Source: Prochlorococcus marinus CUG1433
GTDB lineage: Bacteria > Cyanobacteriota > Cyanobacteriia > PCC-6307 > Cyanobiaceae
Direction: 5' to 3'
Assembly (NCBI GenBank): GCA_017644425.1
Contig: JAEPLN010000001.1
Coordinates: forward strand, 1,426,001-1,490,000
Length of the DNA: 64,000 nucleotides
Shown: one piece after another, positions 37,212 through 46,317 of the stretch
Position numbering within the stretch: position 1 is the first letter of the stretch
How the letters are laid out: each line of letters opens with the position of its first letter
The notes under the pieces: model-generated
The model's input: only the letters and a program-made list of their open reading frames with translations
What the model was told of the DNA's origin: nothing
Database searches by the model: none
Made by a program: the position numbers and the translations under genes

Positions 37212-38153
37212 ATGAATTCAATCCTAAATTGGTTTTTAATGATACTCCCATTTATTTTTTGGGGTACTTCAATGGCAGCTATGACTCCATTAGTTTCTAG
37301 TGCTGGTCCAGAGTTTGTGGCTTCTTTAAGATTACTTCCTGCAGGAATTCTTGTTCTAATAACAACATATTTGTTTAAAAGAGACTTAAAAATTTATAAG
37401 TGTGATTTGAAGTGGTTTTTTGTTTTTACAATTGTCGACGCTACTTTTTTTCAATTGTTTTTAACTTATGGTATTGAAAAAACTGGTGCAGGTCTCGGAT
37501 CAGTATTAATAGATTCTCAGCCCCTTTTGGTTGCTGTACTAGCAAGAGCAATTTTTGGTAATTTAATTAACCCAATAGGTTGGTTAGGTTTGCTTTTTGG
37601 CTTAGGAGGGATAGTATTTTTAGGTGTTCCGCAGGAATTTTTAGAAAATTGGTGGTTAATGTCTGATAAGGCAATGACTAACGTTTCTTTTAATTTTGGA
37701 GAACTTTGGATGCTTGCAGCTTCTTTAGCTATGGCATTAGGAACAATTTTAATCAGATTCACGTGTACTAAAAGTGATCCAATTGCAGTTACTGGATGGC
37801 ATATGGTTTTTGGAAGTTTGCCATTAATTCTTAAGCATTGCATACAATCAAATTTTCAAATTATCCCAGATTGGTCATTATTTGATTGGGGACTTATGTC
37901 ATTTGCAAGTGTTTTCGGAGGAGCTGTAGCTTATGGATTGTTTTTCTACTTTGCTAACAACAAAGAAATAACTGGATTTAGTACTCTTGCATTTTTAACT
38001 CCTGTATTTGCTCTTTTAAGTGGAGGGGTATGGTTAGGTGAAAGGCTTACTATTGTTCAATGGATAGGAGTAGTTTTTGTGCTTATCTCGGTATTTTTTG
38101 TAAGCCAAAGAAGGACATTATGGGAAAATAGAACGACTGATACTACTATTTAG
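37212..38153 (+). CDS. EamA/DMT-family transporter
   Basis: A 313-aa protein with about ten membrane helices in two EamA repeats (first repeat GTSMAAMTPLVSSAGPEFVASLR, second repeat FGELWMLAASLAMALGTILIRF). Such proteins export metabolites such as amino acids or nucleosides, but the substrate cannot be told. It is divergent from sppA over 52 bp and is followed 29 bp later by a GT4 gene. Confidence 0.85.
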   Translation: MNSILNWFLMILPFIFWGTSMAAMTPLVSSAGPEFVASLRLLPAGILVLITTYLFKRDLKIYKCDLKWFFVFTIVDATFFQLFLTYGIEKTGAGLGSVLIDSQPLLVAVLARAIFGNLINPIGWLGLLFGLGGIVFLGVPQEFLENWWLMSDKAMTNVSFNFGELWMLAASLAMALGTILIRFTCTKSDPIAVTGWHMVFGSLPLILKHCIQSNFQIIPDWSLFDWGLMSFASVFGGAVAYGLFFYFANNKEITGFSTLAFLTPVFALLSGGVWLGERLTIVQWIGVVFVLISVFFVSQRRTLWENRTTDTTI

Positions 38154-38182
38154 TTAGTTTCTTGGTGTAAAAAGTATTAATA

Positions 38183-39259
38183 ATGCGAATAGTTTTAATT
38201 AGCACTCCAATAGGTTTCTTAGGTAGCGGCAGAGGCGGAGGAGTTGAGTTAACTTTAAATTCTTTAGTTTCTGGATTGCTTAATTTAGGTCACTATGTAG
38301 AAGTGATTGCTCCTAAAAATTCTAAATTACACAAAAGTAATGAAAAAGCAAAATTACATCTTGTAGAAGGTGAGGATCAAATCAGTTGGCAGCATCAAAA
38401 TTACAATTCTCCTGTAATTATCCCAGAAAATTCGCTTCTTGCAGGAATGCTTGAAAAGGGATTAGAAATAGCTAGAAAATCAGATATATTGTTGAACATG
38501 TCTTATGATTGGTTACCTATCTGGATGACTTTAAATATAGATGTCCCCATTGCACATATTATTAGTATGGGTTCCGAAAGTTTAGTAATTAATGATTTAA
38601 TTTCCAAGGTATATGCTAAGTATCCATATAATTTTGCTTTTCATTCAAAAATACAGGCCAATGATTATCCATTTATAAAAAAACCAACAATTATTGGTAA
38701 TGGCTTTAAATTAAATAATTATATTTTTCAAGATTCAGTAAACGGACCTTTGGCTTGGGTTGGAAGAGTGGCGCCCGAGAAAGGCTTAGAGGATGCGGCT
38801 TATGTGGCACATGTACTTGGCGAAAAACTCAATGTTTGGGGAGTCATAGAAGATGAGACTTATGCCTTAAAGATTGAGCAATCATTTCCTCAAGGTACGG
38901 TATGTTGGAAGGGTTTTTTGGCTACCGATGAATTACAAAAAGAACTTGGCAAATGTAGGGTTTTACTAAATACCCCAAAATGGAATGAAGCATATGGGAA
39001 TGTCGTTGTTGAAGCTTTAGCCTGTGGGGTGCCAGTTGTAGCTTATAGGAGGGGAGGACCTAGTGAAATTATTCGGCATGGGCAAACGGGATTCCTTGCT
39101 GAACCAGATGATAGAGAAACACTTCTTTTACATGTAAAGAACATCAAAAATATAAAGCGTATAAATTGTAGAGAATGGGTAGAAAAAAATGCCTCCTCTG
39201 ATATATTTGCTAACAAGGTTTTGAACTGGCTTAATAAGGTAATTAATGAATATAAGTAA
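38183..39259 (+). CDS. GT4 family glycosyltransferase
   Basis: A 358-aa GT-B protein with an N-terminal glycine loop GFLGSGRGGGVE and the C-terminal donor site NEAYGNVVVEALACGVPVVAYRRGGPSEII carrying the E-x7-E pair of GT4 enzymes. The acceptor is unknown. It is followed after 13 bp by a GT39-type membrane transferase, so the pair may act in lipid or cell-envelope glycosylation. Confidence 0.85.
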   Translation: MRIVLISTPIGFLGSGRGGGVELTLNSLVSGLLNLGHYVEVIAPKNSKLHKSNEKAKLHLVEGEDQISWQHQNYNSPVIIPENSLLAGMLEKGLEIARKSDILLNMSYDWLPIWMTLNIDVPIAHIISMGSESLVINDLISKVYAKYPYNFAFHSKIQANDYPFIKKPTIIGNGFKLNNYIFQDSVNGPLAWVGRVAPEKGLEDAAYVAHVLGEKLNVWGVIEDETYALKIEQSFPQGTVCWKGFLATDELQKELGKCRVLLNTPKWNEAYGNVVVEALACGVPVVAYRRGGPSEIIRHGQTGFLAEPDDRETLLLHVKNIKNIKRINCREWVEKNASSDIFANKVLNWLNKVINEYK

Positions 39260-39272
39260 ATTAAAATATTAA

Positions 39273-41078
39273 ATGATATTCCCCTTTACGAAAAAAAGGC
39301 TTTTAACTTTATTGATAGTTTTTTTTGCAGGGATTGTTATATTTATTTTCGGTTTAGGAACAACTGGACTGGTAGATGAAACTCCTCCTTTATTCGCATC
39401 TGCTGGGAGGGCAATGAGTGAATCTGGTGATTGGTTAACTCCTAAAGTTAATGGAATGTTCCGTTTTGATAAGCCGCCTCTAATATATTGGCTAATGGGT
39501 TTTTTTTACTCATTACCGAAAAACGAGATTTGGGATAGTTATGGGACAATCTCGGCAAGACTCCCTTCAGCTTTGGGATCTTTGTTTTTAATGTTGATGA
39601 TTGGAGACACGTTGTTTTGTTGGCCACAGAAAGGTGATAAGCAATTTCTTACTCCAATAGTTGCTTCATTAGCTTTTGCGCTTTCTCCATTAATAATAAT
39701 TTGGAGCAGAACTGCTGTTAGTGATGCTCTATTAACTGGAACCTTGGGAATTAGCCTACTTTTGTTTTGGAGAAGAATGGCGAGTGATAATAATGATCAA
39801 TGTCTCTCAGCATGGCTATTTTTGGCTCTCGCAATTCTATCTAAAGGTCCTGTTGCATTTGTTTTGGCAACTTGTACCATTACATCTTTTTTATTTTTTC
39901 AGAAGAATTGGAAAAGTTTGCTTTTGAAGATAAACCCCAAGAAAGGTTTTTTGATAACAATTTTAATAAGCTTGCCTTGGTATATATTGGAACTCATAAA
40001 AGAAGGAAAGCCTTTTTGGGACAACTTTTTTGGTTATCATAATTTTCAAAGATACACGTCAGTCGTCAATAATCATGCAGAACCATTCTGGTTTTTTCTC
40101 TACATAATGATATTAGCTTCATTGCCATTTTCACCTTTCCTGTATCACGGTATATTTATAACTTTCAAAGATTTCTTGAAAGGTTTTAGAGGAAGTTACA
40201 CGATTTCTGAAACACTTTACACATATTCTATTTGCTGGTTCACCTCAGTTTTAATTTTTTTTAGTATTTCTGCCACGAAATTACCAAGTTATTGGTTGCC
40301 AGCAATTCCAGCAGCAGCACTTTTAATCAGTAATAGCTTTATAAGCTTAAGAAATTCAAAAAAAACTTATTTATATTTTTGGATTTTTAATATTTTAATT
40401 TTGTTTGGTATCTCAGTAGCATTCTTTTTTTCAAATTTTTGGCTTAATTCTATAAATGATCCAGAGATGCCCAACCTAGCAACTGAACTGATAAGCTCAG
40501 GGATAATTTTTAAAGCTAAATTATATTTCTCTGTCCTTACAGTTTTTGCAATTATTTTATTTTCTATAAAATCAAAAAATATCCTTTTTTATATTCAAAT
40601 TCTACTTTTAATTGGACAGTCTTTTTTGATGTCACCTATTAGAAAATTAGCAGATACTTCAAGACAATTACCTTTGAGGAATATATCGAAATTAATTTTA
40701 ACTATTCGCGAGGGTAATGAAACCTTAGCGATGATTGGAATAAGAAAACCTTCTTTGCATTATTATTCGAGACAAATTGTTTTTTATGAACCAAATACTA
40801 AAGAGGGATTAATTAACCTTTCCGACAGACTAAACACAGATAGGAGAAAAAATTATGAAGACCATCCTGACTATGACTCCAATTCTTTATTAGTAGTGAT
40901 AGATGAATATTCTTCAAATCAACAACATTGGTCAAATATTAATCATCAAAAATTGGGCGTATATGGAATTTATAATTTATGGCGAATTAAAAAAAGTGAT
41001 TTAATTAAGTATTCGGATTTTTATGTCAAAAAAGGTTATAAATCCAATTGGAGAAATAGAAAAGTTGAGAATTTTTAA
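39273..41078 (+). CDS. ArnT/PMT-like GT39 membrane glycosyltransferase
   Basis: A 601-aa protein with eleven or so membrane helices. The first periplasmic loop holds D35-E36 in VDETPPLF, then SGDWLTPKVNGMFRFDKPPLIYWLMG, the family signature of ArnT and related polyprenyl-phosphate-sugar transferases. The soluble C-terminal part begins near residue 470. It moves a lipid-linked sugar to an envelope acceptor such as lipid A or protein. Its stop overlaps the convergent small gene by 4 bp. Confidence 0.88.
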   Translation: MIFPFTKKRLLTLLIVFFAGIVIFIFGLGTTGLVDETPPLFASAGRAMSESGDWLTPKVNGMFRFDKPPLIYWLMGFFYSLPKNEIWDSYGTISARLPSALGSLFLMLMIGDTLFCWPQKGDKQFLTPIVASLAFALSPLIIIWSRTAVSDALLTGTLGISLLLFWRRMASDNNDQCLSAWLFLALAILSKGPVAFVLATCTITSFLFFQKNWKSLLLKINPKKGFLITILISLPWYILELIKEGKPFWDNFFGYHNFQRYTSVVNNHAEPFWFFLYIMILASLPFSPFLYHGIFITFKDFLKGFRGSYTISETLYTYSICWFTSVLIFFSISATKLPSYWLPAIPAAALLISNSFISLRNSKKTYLYFWIFNILILFGISVAFFFSNFWLNSINDPEMPNLATELISSGIIFKAKLYFSVLTVFAIILFSIKSKNILFYIQILLLIGQSFLMSPIRKLADTSRQLPLRNISKLILTIREGNETLAMIGIRKPSLHYYSRQIVFYEPNTKEGLINLSDRLNTDRRKNYEDHPDYDSNSLLVVIDEYSSNQQHWSNINHQKLGVYGIYNLWRIKKSDLIKYSDFYVKKGYKSNWRNRKVENF

Positions 41079-41326
41079 CACATACCTTGTTTCTTAATTG
41101 CGTTTTTCAGATCATCAAGGCTGCACTTATTGGGAATTTCAATTTTATTCAAATCTTCGAGTAATTCAAGATCGATCACAGAGTCTTCTGCTAAAAAACT
41201 AAAGACTTCATTAATGCTTATTCCCATATCTTGAGCCATCTCTGAAATGAGTCTTAAAGTACCTCTTCTAACAGAGATCCTCAGATCTAAGGGGATATAT
41301 TCATTTTCAGGGTTTGCTGACTTCAT
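41075..41326 (-). CDS. Conserved small protein, possibly ribbon-helix-helix-like
   Basis: An 83-aa soluble acidic protein. The segment YIPLDLRISVRRGTLRLISEMAQDMGISINEVFSFLAEDS looks like a strand followed by two helices, the order of CopG/ribbon-helix-helix DNA-binding proteins. The C-terminal third is helical and charged. No identity can be given. It is convergent with the GT39 gene, overlapping its stop by 4 bp. Confidence 0.6.
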   Translation of the reverse strand: MKSANPENEYIPLDLRISVRRGTLRLISEMAQDMGISINEVFSFLAEDSVIDLELLEDLNKIEIPNKCSLDDLKNAIKKQGMC

Positions 41327-41407
41327 ACTCTAAATCTTAAGACATTATTTAGTTATCCGGATATTATCTTTACAATATGGATTAATTATGCGTTTATTTT
41401 GAATTTT

Positions 41408-42349
41408 TCAATAAAATGCCTTTATCAAAATTGTCAAGAGTGGAATTGTCGCTATTGAAATTATTGTTGTAGTAAATAAAATTTTTGAAGCTATCCTTTG
41501 TTTCACTCCATAAGCCTCTGCCATTAAAATTGTTGATATAGCAGTTGGAGTTCCTGCCTGAAGAATAACTGCAGTTGATTGATAGAAATCAAAATTTAAA
41601 AATTTGCTTATTACAAAAATGATTAATGGTAGGATCAATAACTTTAATAAAATTGAGTACTTTATTTCCTCTCCAAAATCAAAAAATTCATCTTTTTGAT
41701 TTGTTATTAATCCTAGCCTTGCTCCCACAATAGTAATTGCTAAAGCAATAACTATTCTTGCAGGTATCCAAAGATAATTGCCTAAAAACTCGTCTATTTG
41801 AAAGAGGTATGCCAAAAATACACCAATTATCCCTCTAGATGCAGGACCATTTATTAAGGCATTTAACAAACCTTTAATATCAAAGATATTCTTATTTTGT
41901 GATTTTTCTGGAAGATAAAAAGGTCCAAATATCCAGGCAAACAATGTTGTACCTAAGTCATAACCGATAGTAAAGTTTATAGTCGATGATGGAAGAAGAG
42001 CCATTGCAATTGGTATTCCAAGAAATGATGTATTACCTATAAGTCCTGCAAGTTGTAAGGTGTAATTAGGAAGTCTGTTTTTAAATATTGGGATTATATT
42101 AATTAGAATTATTAAAAATCCAATTACAAAAAAAGCTAGAGATGCACTTTTAATAAGGTTTATATCTATACCCTCTTTCAATAAAAGACCCATTACAGAC
42201 AATGGGATGCCAAATCTTATAAGTGGTCTTGCAATTATTTCAGATATTTTTGGATTCTTTTTCCCAAGATAAAAACCAAAAATCAAGAAAGGGATAATAT
42301 TTATAAAAAGAGAATAGATGGTATTTATTAAATATTTAATAATGCAATA
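41408..42349 (-). CDS. AEC-family (auxin efflux carrier-like) transporter, start uncertain
   Basis: From TTG at 42286 the protein is 292 aa with about nine to ten membrane helices, in the PIN/AEC family (IARPLIRFGIPLSVMGLLL, NTSFLGIPIAMALLP, LQAGTPTAISTILMAEAYG). That start cuts the first helix in half. The frame stays open upstream for 21 codons to a stop at 42350-42352, and the residues there (TIYSLFINIIPF) complete the expected first helix, but no ATG, GTG or TTG exists in that stretch. The real start may be ATT at 42141 or 42138 region relative to the codon series (bases 42338-42343). Coordinates given include this extension. Confidence 0.7.
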   Translation of the reverse strand, partial: YCIIKYLINTIYSLFINIIPFLIFGFYLGKKNPKISEIIARPLIRFGIPLSVMGLLLKEGIDINLIKSASLAFFVIGFLIILINIIPIFKNRLPNYTLQLAGLIGNTSFLGIPIAMALLPSSTINFTIGYDLGTTLFAWIFGPFYLPEKSQNKNIFDIKGLLNALINGPASRGIIGVFLAYLFQIDEFLGNYLWIPARIVIALAITIVGARLGLITNQKDEFFDFGEEIKYSILLKLLILPLIIFVISKFLNFDFYQSTAVILQAGTPTAISTILMAEAYGVKQRIASKILFTTTIISIATIPLLTILIKAFY

Positions 42350-42396
42350 TTAACTTGCCGTAGCGCAGTCAAAAAAATTTTATCATGTTCGGCTAA

Positions 42397-42621
42397 TTAA
42401 ATTATCTTCCAGATCGCTTTTTCAGGAATTAAAGGAGATTTATATGTATCATCTGGTTCCTTAGTCGAAACTCTCCAGTTTGGAACTCTACAGGTTACGT
42501 AGGCAGGGCTTTCAATTATAACTCCTGGTTTCTCATCAAAAGTACAAGTAAAGCCTTCTTTCCAAAAACCACCACTGTTAAGGCTACCTTTAAACCAAAC
42601 CCAGCATTTTGATGTTTTCAA
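42397..42621 (-). CDS. Small conserved protein of unknown function
   Basis: A 74-aa soluble protein rich in Trp (five) with three cysteines (SKCWVWF, FTCTFDEKPG, YVTCRVPNW). It has no signal peptide and no membrane helix. The composition looks like a compact beta domain and the reading frame is clean, with clear codon-use periodicity. I do not recognise the family. Alternative frames in the same stretch do not give anything longer. Confidence 0.6.
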   Translation of the reverse strand: MKTSKCWVWFKGSLNSGGFWKEGFTCTFDEKPGVIIESPAYVTCRVPNWRVSTKEPDDTYKSPLIPEKAIWKII

Positions 42622-42703
42622 GATCTTTAAAATTTAAATATATAATAATCAAAATAAATTAAAAACTTATTTATTAATACTTTTAAGACAATTTTAGATC
42701 ACT

Positions 42704-42961
42704 TTAAATTTTTGAAAAATAAATTTTTGATATTAATATCAAGAGATTTAAGATTAAGGTAATTAAATTTGCTAACAAAATTGGTGTAGAAGAAATTTTA
42801 TATCCGTAAATAATCCAAGATAAAACCCCAATAATGAACATTATCAAAGTCGTTAATGAAACATCATCTGCCTTCTTTGTTTTTAAAGTCTTTATCAATT
42901 GAGGAAGAAATGCAGCTGTTGTTAAAATCGCGGCGAAATATCCGAATAAGTCTACATTCAT
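42704..42961 (-). CDS. SemiSWEET-type sugar transporter
   Basis: An 85-aa protein with three membrane helices forming one triple-helix bundle. The PQ-loop motif is FLPQLIKTLKTKKADDVSL (P20-Q21), followed by GVLSWIIYGY. This is the bacterial half-size form of SWEET (MtN3) transporters, which dimerise and pass sugars or other small solutes down their gradient. It ends 8 bp before the redoxin-like gene stop on the same strand order, so the two are probably co-transcribed. Confidence 0.85.
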   Translation of the reverse strand: MNVDLFGYFAAILTTAAFLPQLIKTLKTKKADDVSLTTLIMFIIGVLSWIIYGYKISSTPILLANLITLILNLLILISKIYFSKI

Positions 42962-42969
42962 AAAGGTTT

Positions 42970-43716
42970 TTAAAAAATATTTTCTTTAATTAAGTCTAAA
43001 TCAGATAAAAATCTTAAAGGGTCCCTCATATTTGATGAATATCCAAGTACATCATTTGAAAAAAATTTATACACAACTTTATCCTCATCTAATAAAAAAG
43101 AAGCACCTCTCTGAGGAAGATATTTTTCATGAAGAATGTAATCACCCCAGTTTTGGATTATTTCATTCATATTATTTAATCTAAAAGTTGCTAATTCAAA
43201 GGGTCTCAAATAACCATTCCCGAAAAACGCTTTAAAAGAATTACCTGAAAATTTTAAGAATTTTAAAATTTCAATATTGTCAAATTCTGAATAGATTTGT
43301 TTTGCTTTACGGTCTCCTGTATAACCTCTAAGAACTTCTTTGATTGTTCCAAAAGAATTTATCCCAGAAAGCATCAAAAGCATATTAATCCAACCACCTA
43401 AACCTATATCTATCCCTTTAGAAATATTTAGCTTATTGTGGATTTGGTTATGAGTGACAACTGCTAAATTCTCTTTATGAAAGCCAGTAAAGTTGCAGAA
43501 TTTTTCCTTCCCATTTTCGTTACCAATTGCTAAAGCAAAAATATCTAAATGTTTGTCTTGATTATTATCGATAAATTTTTTCAAATTAATTGCATATTCA
43601 AAACTATCAAAATCACCTAATAATCCAAATAAAATAATTAATTTAAATTTTTTTCTCCCTTTAAAATTAAATTCATTAACAATTTTATTGATATCGTTTT
43701 GTAGTTTGTCAGCCAC
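42970..43716 (-). CDS. Redoxin-like (AhpC/TSA family-like) protein
   Basis: A 248-aa protein resembling the cyanobacterial thioredoxin-fold AhpC/TSA family group. The fold can be traced through FKLIILFGLLGDFDSFEY, LDIFALAIGN, and the C-terminal LPQRGASFLLDEDKVVYKF and LGYSSNMRDPLRFL. There is no obvious peroxidatic Cys in the first-helix position; C73-C-x-type cysteines are limited to KFCNFTGF. It may therefore be a non-classical redoxin. It is divergent from isiB over 143 bp. Confidence 0.55.
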   Translation of the reverse strand: MADKLQNDINKIVNEFNFKGRKKFKLIILFGLLGDFDSFEYAINLKKFIDNNQDKHLDIFALAIGNENGKEKFCNFTGFHKENLAVVTHNQIHNKLNISKGIDIGLGGWINMLLMLSGINSFGTIKEVLRGYTGDRKAKQIYSEFDNIEILKFLKFSGNSFKAFFGNGYLRPFELATFRLNNMNEIIQNWGDYILHEKYLPQRGASFLLDEDKVVYKFFSNDVLGYSSNMRDPLRFLSDLDLIKENIF

Positions 43717-43859
43717 GATTTTTTTAATGTTTTTTATGAATTATCCTCAAAAAATTTTTCTTACCTTAATTTAGTATAAAATTTTACATGAAAAGGTTTT
43801 TAAAGAAATTGATTTAAGGTTTTTAGATTTTATTATTTTAAGGTAAACATTTTGAAGTT

Positions 43860-44384
43860 ATGACTGTAGGAATTTATTACGCAACTACAACTGGAAAAAC
43901 GGAAGATGTAGCTGATCGTCTTCACAACTTTATTTCTTCAGCAGAAGCACCTAAGGATGTATCCGATGTCGATGATCTTTCTGAGTTTGAGAGCCTTGAT
44001 GGAATTATCTGTGGAATTCCAACTTGGAATACTGGAGCAGATGAAGAAAGATCAGGAACTGCATGGGATTCAATCTTGGAGGATATTGGAGAACTAAGTT
44101 TGTCGGGGAAAAAGGTTGCAATTTTTGGTTTGGGAGATTCTTCTACCTATACAGAAAATTATTGTGATGCCATGGAAGAACTTCATAGCTACTTCACTAA
44201 AGCAGGCGCCGAAATGGTTGGCTATGTAGATAAATCTTCTTATACATTTGATGAGTCTAAAAGTGTTATGGGAGAAAACTTTTGTGGATTACCACTCGAT
44301 GAGGATAGCGAATCTGATTTGACCGATTCACGTCTTGAAACATGGGCTTCTCAGCTTAAGAATGAAATACCCTCACTTACGTAA
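43860..44384 (+). CDS. isiB: Flavodoxin
   Basis: A 174-aa long-chain flavodoxin. FMN phosphate is bound by TTTGKT (9-14), the isoalloxazine by TWNTGADEERSGTAWD and GLGDSSTYTENYCDAM. It replaces ferredoxin in photosystem I electron transfer when iron is scarce. It is followed after 142 bp by a Pcb/IsiA-type gene, so the pair recalls the isiAB arrangement with order reversed. I see no convincing Fur box upstream by eye. Confidence 0.95.
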   Translation: MTVGIYYATTTGKTEDVADRLHNFISSAEAPKDVSDVDDLSEFESLDGIICGIPTWNTGADEERSGTAWDSILEDIGELSLSGKKVAIFGLGDSSTYTENYCDAMEELHSYFTKAGAEMVGYVDKSSYTFDESKSVMGENFCGLPLDEDSESDLTDSRLETWASQLKNEIPSLT

Positions 44385-44526
44385 GCCTTCTCGGATATTC
44401 GTTCCTGATTTGTAACATTTGTTCTTTCACAATATGTTTTTTTTACATAAGTAATTAAATCTGTAAAGAACATGTAAAAACAATACTGATAAGCAATATG
44501 CTCAATTTGCTGTTTACTTAAATCAA

Positions 44527-45585
44527 GTGTTACAAACTTACGGAAAATCTGATGTCACCTATGACTGGTACGCTGGGAATTCTGGTGTTGTTGGCCGTTC
44601 AGGTAAATTCATAGCTGCTCATGCTGCCCATGCAGGTTTAATGATGTTCTGGGCAGGAGCTTTTGGATTATTTGAATTGGCTCGTTACGACGCCAATATT
44701 CCAATAGGCTCACAAAAAGCAATTGTTTTGCCCCACCTTGCGGGTATTGGAATTGGTGGCGTTGAAAATGGTGTTATTACAGAGCCATATGGAATAGTTG
44801 TAATTTGCACATTACATCTTATTTTTTCAGCAGTATTGGGTGCTGGGGGATTATTACACTCAAATAAATTTGCAGGTGATCTTGGAGACTATCCAGAAAA
44901 CAGTAAGCCACAAAAATTTGATTTTGAATGGGATGATCCAGATAAATTGACTTTTATTCTTGGCCATCATCTAATCTTTCTTGGACTTGGAGCAATTATG
45001 TTCGTTGAATGGGCTCGTATTCATGGCATTTACGACCCAGTAATAGGTTCTACAAGGCAAGTTATTTACAATTTAGATATCTCCGCTATCTGGAATCATC
45101 AATTTGATTTTTTAAAAATCGATAGTCTGGAAGATGTTATGGGAGGACATGCTTTTCTAGCTTTCCTTGAAATAATAGGAGGAGTTTTCCATATTTGTAC
45201 TAAACAATTTGGAGAATATACAGAATTTAAAGGTAAAGGATTACTTGGCGCCGAGGCAATCTTGTCATATTCAGTGGTTGGTGTTTCTTATATGGCTTTT
45301 GTTGCTGCTTTTTGGTGTGCTTCAAATACAACCATATATCCAATTGATCTATATGGAGAGCCTTTAAAGCTTCAATTTGAATTTGCCCCTTATTTTACCG
45401 ATACAGTTGATTTGGGTTCAGGATTATATAGCTCAAGAGCTTGGCTTGCTAATACTCATTTTTATTTGGGTTTCTTCTTTTTACAAGGTCATCTTTGGCA
45501 CGCACTAAGAGCAATGGGATTTGACTTTAAGAAAATTGGTCAAGCTTTTGACAATATTGAAAATACAAAAATTACCCAAAACTAA
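44527..45585 (+). CDS. pcb: Pcb/IsiA-type chlorophyll-binding antenna protein
   Basis: A 352-aa six-helix protein of the CP43-like family, starting at GTG (GTG TTA CAA ACT TAC). It lacks the large lumenal loop of PsbC. Chlorophyll-ligating histidines are visible in AAHAAHAGLMMFWAG, FILGHHLIFLGLG, NHQFDFLKI, GGHAFLAFLEIIGG and LQGHLWHALRAMGFDF. It binds divinyl chlorophyll a/b as a light-harvesting antenna around PSI or PSII. Its position directly after flavodoxin suggests iron-responsive expression like isiA; which Pcb subtype it is needs a tree. Confidence 0.92.
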   Translation: MLQTYGKSDVTYDWYAGNSGVVGRSGKFIAAHAAHAGLMMFWAGAFGLFELARYDANIPIGSQKAIVLPHLAGIGIGGVENGVITEPYGIVVICTLHLIFSAVLGAGGLLHSNKFAGDLGDYPENSKPQKFDFEWDDPDKLTFILGHHLIFLGLGAIMFVEWARIHGIYDPVIGSTRQVIYNLDISAIWNHQFDFLKIDSLEDVMGGHAFLAFLEIIGGVFHICTKQFGEYTEFKGKGLLGAEAILSYSVVGVSYMAFVAAFWCASNTTIYPIDLYGEPLKLQFEFAPYFTDTVDLGSGLYSSRAWLANTHFYLGFFFLQGHLWHALRAMGFDFKKIGQAFDNIENTKITQN

Positions 45586-45603
45586 TTTAATCTGATAAAA
45601 AAA

Positions 45604-45627
45604 ACTCTCCTCTAATGGAGAGTTTTT
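45604..45627 (+). terminator. Rho-independent terminator of the pcb gene
   Basis: ACTCTCC and GGAGAGT form a 7-bp stem around loop TCTAAT, followed directly by a run of T's ending near 45631. It lies 18 bp after the pcb stop. Confidence 0.9.
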
Positions 45628-45660
45628 TTTTGTAGAATTTCTAAAGATATTCATAAATTT

Positions 45661-46314
45661 ATGGATAATATAAAAGATATTAATTGTAAAGAGATTTTCA
45701 GAAAGGCTTATGAAAATAGGTATACCTGGAAGAATGAATTTAATGGTTACCAAGGTAAATGTATTTTTTTGATTAATGATAATATTCACAAAGGTAGCTT
45801 CTTATTAGGTAATGACTTTAAACCTAATATTCAAGAAATAGATGATGAGAAAATTGTTAAAAGTATTTCTTCTCAATTATTTGAAGTGTGTATTCATAGG
45901 GTAAAGAGAGAATTCGAATCTATTCATTCAGAAAATAATTTTAATTTACTTAAAAATTCTGAAAGTGGAATTGAAATGAGTATTTCAGGTAAGAATCATG
46001 GAGATAAATATAGAGTTAAAAATGAATGTATTAATATGGTCTATAGAAAAATTCATGGAACCATAATTGAAATCTTTGTTGAAGAATTCTTTGATACAGG
46101 AATAGGTACCCTTAGTAAAAAATACAGTAGTCAACAAATTGACCCTGATACACTTAAGGCCAAATCTCAAAAATTGGAATACCAGGATGAGTTTGTAAAT
46201 ATAGGTAAAAAGGATTATTGGATATTAAATTCGAGAACAATAAAATACTTAAATAAAAATCAAGAAGAAGAAATACAAAAATTTGTTTTTGAGGATCTTT
46301 CTTTGTTGAAATGA
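45661..46314 (+). CDS. DUF3386 protein
   Basis: A 217-aa soluble protein. AYENRYTWKNEFNGYQGK at the start, QLFEVCIHRVKREFESIH in the middle and HGDKYRVKNECINMVYRKIHGT then match the DUF3386 pattern known from cyanobacteria and plants. The function is unknown. It has its own start after the pcb terminator. Its stop is 3 bp from the stop of a convergent small gene. Confidence 0.7.
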   Translation: MDNIKDINCKEIFRKAYENRYTWKNEFNGYQGKCIFLINDNIHKGSFLLGNDFKPNIQEIDDEKIVKSISSQLFEVCIHRVKREFESIHSENNFNLLKNSESGIEMSISGKNHGDKYRVKNECINMVYRKIHGTIIEIFVEEFFDTGIGTLSKKYSSQQIDPDTLKAKSQKLEYQDEFVNIGKKDYWILNSRTIKYLNKNQEEEIQKFVFEDLSLLK

Positions 46315-46317
46315 GCT

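Noticed and set aside
43717-43859. Fur box upstream of isiB
   Set aside because: I looked for a GATAAT-type palindrome and found only loosely similar AT-rich sequence, not enough to call a site.
45505-45789. 94-aa minus-strand frame across the pcb terminator
   Set aside because: It would span the end of pcb, a clear terminator and the start of the DUF3386 gene; a chance open frame.
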